DNA of 64,000 nt, from the NCBI RefSeq assembly GCF_002706375.1, contig NZ_CP017706.1:806001-870000 (forward strand). The letters run 5' to 3'. Positions 62,655 through 64,000 of this stretch are shown here, one piece after another. The position numbers were made by a program, and so were the translations under genes. Source of the stretch: Lactobacillus amylovorus DSM 20531. GTDB taxonomy: Bacteria; Bacillota; Bacilli; Lactobacillales; Lactobacillaceae. Position 1 is the first letter of the stretch. Each line of letters begins with the position of its first letter. The notes beneath the pieces are model-generated. The model did not search any database. It was not told the DNA's origin and saw nothing but the letters and a program-made list of their open reading frames with translations.

Positions 62655-64000
62655 TTATTTTGCCTGGTGTAAAGAATGATAACCATTAATCTTTTCAAAG
62701 ATTAACCCCAATACAGATGCATTAATTAATTGGTCTTGACTCTTCTTGCTCTTGGCATCTACTGCAGATGTAAAATCATATGAATTTAAGAACTTGAAAA
62801 GATAATCTAAAATTTGAATCTTACCTGTTAATTTCTTACCATTAGCATCCCTTAATTTTGTTTTAGAATAGACCTCTATTTCACCTTCGCGTAATCCATT
62901 AATATTTATACCTTCTTTTGAAGATTCAAGTTCTGTTCTTTCAAATAGAGAGCTATTCATATAAGGAACATATGGGAATTTTTCTTTTATTCTATCTCTT
63001 CTGTCTTTTACTTTCTTAGCCATTACCAGGAAGAAAAGTTCATTAAGATCATCAAAAGAGGTGATTTTTTTAGAGTTCATGAACTTATAATCATCACTAT
63101 GATTGAAACTAACTAAAGAAGATTCCAAAAGTTTCAAGAATAGAATTCTATTGATCCACACAACATTCAATTGCATGGCAATATCAAATTGTTGACTTTC
63201 TGGAACATCATTTATATCTAATTGTTCAATAGTATTTTCAATTAAAGAAGCATCTTGTCTTTTTCCTTCTTTAAATCTACTAATAACCTTATTTCCACTC
63301 TTCTTCTCTTCGTGAAGCCCCATAATGTATAAAAGCTCATTGTAGAAATTCTTATTCAAGCTATTTGAGTCCGCAAAAACCATTTCATTTAAAAGGTTTT
63401 CAGTACTAAAGAATCTATAAAGACGGGTTATGTCTTGCTTTTTAAACTCATTAGAATTAGCTTTTAAGGAATCTCTCAAGTCAAAATAACCAATTTTAAT
63501 TGGCTTAGTTAAAGCCTTATCAATTGCTGGAGCAATAACCTCATCAAATAAGAAATCAGTTTTGGTACTAGATAGTTGTCTTGCTTCTAACTTATTAAAC
63601 AGATCAACTAACTTTTTATTTTTATAAAAATACTTTTCAAGTTCATTAGAATCAATAACAAAGAAATCATAACCATTAGTTACAATTCCTTTCTTAACTT
63701 CTAAATTTCCATTAACGATTCTTTCTCTTAGATAATAAGCAACTAGTTCTCTAAAAGCTTTAACATTTAGATGATGTTTGCTCATCATTTCAGACTCATT
63801 ACCTAAAAGTCTTTTATATTCAACGATGACGCCAACCTTACTTTTACTGGTTTCACCATTATAAATAGCTAAATCAATTCTTTCGCTAGTATTAATAAAT
63901 TTGTTAGGAATAACCTTTTCTAAGAAATCACGGAATATTCCTTTTTGAAATTCTTCTGTTTGTTTTTGGTTTTCTGCTATTTTTCTATAGTATTCCTCAA
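62655..64000 (-). pseudogene. Type IIG restriction-modification enzyme, nuclease part (frameshifted, 5' end outside window)
   Basis: The frame is open from the window edge (64000) to TAA at 62655; the Met at 63788 is internal. Near the edge RIDLAIYNG ... VGVIVEYKR has the Asp and E-x-K spacing of a PD-(D/E)XK nuclease. A helical connector follows and leads to VLGLIFEKINGYH, the usual junction to the methyltransferase (expected ...GYxSFFTPG). Here it instead ends S-L-H-Q-A-K-stop. So endonuclease and methyltransferase are split by a frameshift. The visible whole would exceed 1150 aa, typical of Eco57I-like enzymes. Confidence 0.8.

Overview
The window is low-GC Firmicute chromosome, most likely Lactobacillus sensu stricto (acidophilus/crispatus/helveticus-type). 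The evidence is the acidophilus-type L-lactate dehydrogenase, zinc-form S14, L31 type B, the order ldh-pth-mfd-rqcP-divIC-tilS-ftsH-hslO-dusB-lysS beside clpC-rpoB-rpoC-comC-rpsL, and AT-rich intergenic DNA. The species is inferred from remembered gene order and protein character, not from a search.

From 1 to about 18.9 kb nearly everything is on the minus strand. A str operon (rpsL-rpsG-fusA) is followed by one long S10-spc-alpha operon running from rpsJ to rplQ, including secY, adk, infA and rpoA. After a terminator come the ECF vitamin-transporter ATPases ecfA1-ecfA2; ecfA2 is cut by the window edge. The S10 and str promoters share an identical 17-nt core. From 19 to 27 kb are comC (plus strand) and rpoC-rpoB, preceded by a consensus promoter and a two-hairpin leader. 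From 27 to 50.6 kb are clpC, a free methionine-(R)-sulfoxide reductase, two tRNA-Gly and a tRNA-Pro, an acetyltransferase with what looks like a leader-peptide translation attenuator, lysS, dusB, hslO, ftsH, tilS, an S1 protein, divIC, rqcP, mfd, pth, ldh, a CBS-ACT protein, alr, acpS, cshA, murF and rpmE2. From 50.7 to 56.2 kb are a GH13 oligo-1,6-glucosidase with a cre-like site, a HAD phosphatase, a frameshifted amino-acid permease and glyA.

From about 56.3 kb to the end the DNA is accessory: a RelE-like remnant, a complete IS256-family element with an 8-bp target duplication, an unrecognised histidine-rich basic protein, a 41-codon basic micro-ORF with its own promoter, an IS30-family element, the 3' piece of a gene, and a type IIG restriction-modification gene that is frameshifted in the middle and runs off the window.

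The most notable observations are: (a) ribosomal protein S12 has Thr where Lys101 (E. coli K88 region) is expected, a classic streptomycin-resistance position; (b) the 8-codon leader MRLCTIAF whose last codons pair with the Shine-Dalgarno of the downstream acetyltransferase; (c) the rpoB leader with a terminator-like hairpin between promoter and gene; (d) the frameshifts in the permease and the restriction enzyme. No CRISPR array, prophage or rRNA gene is visible.
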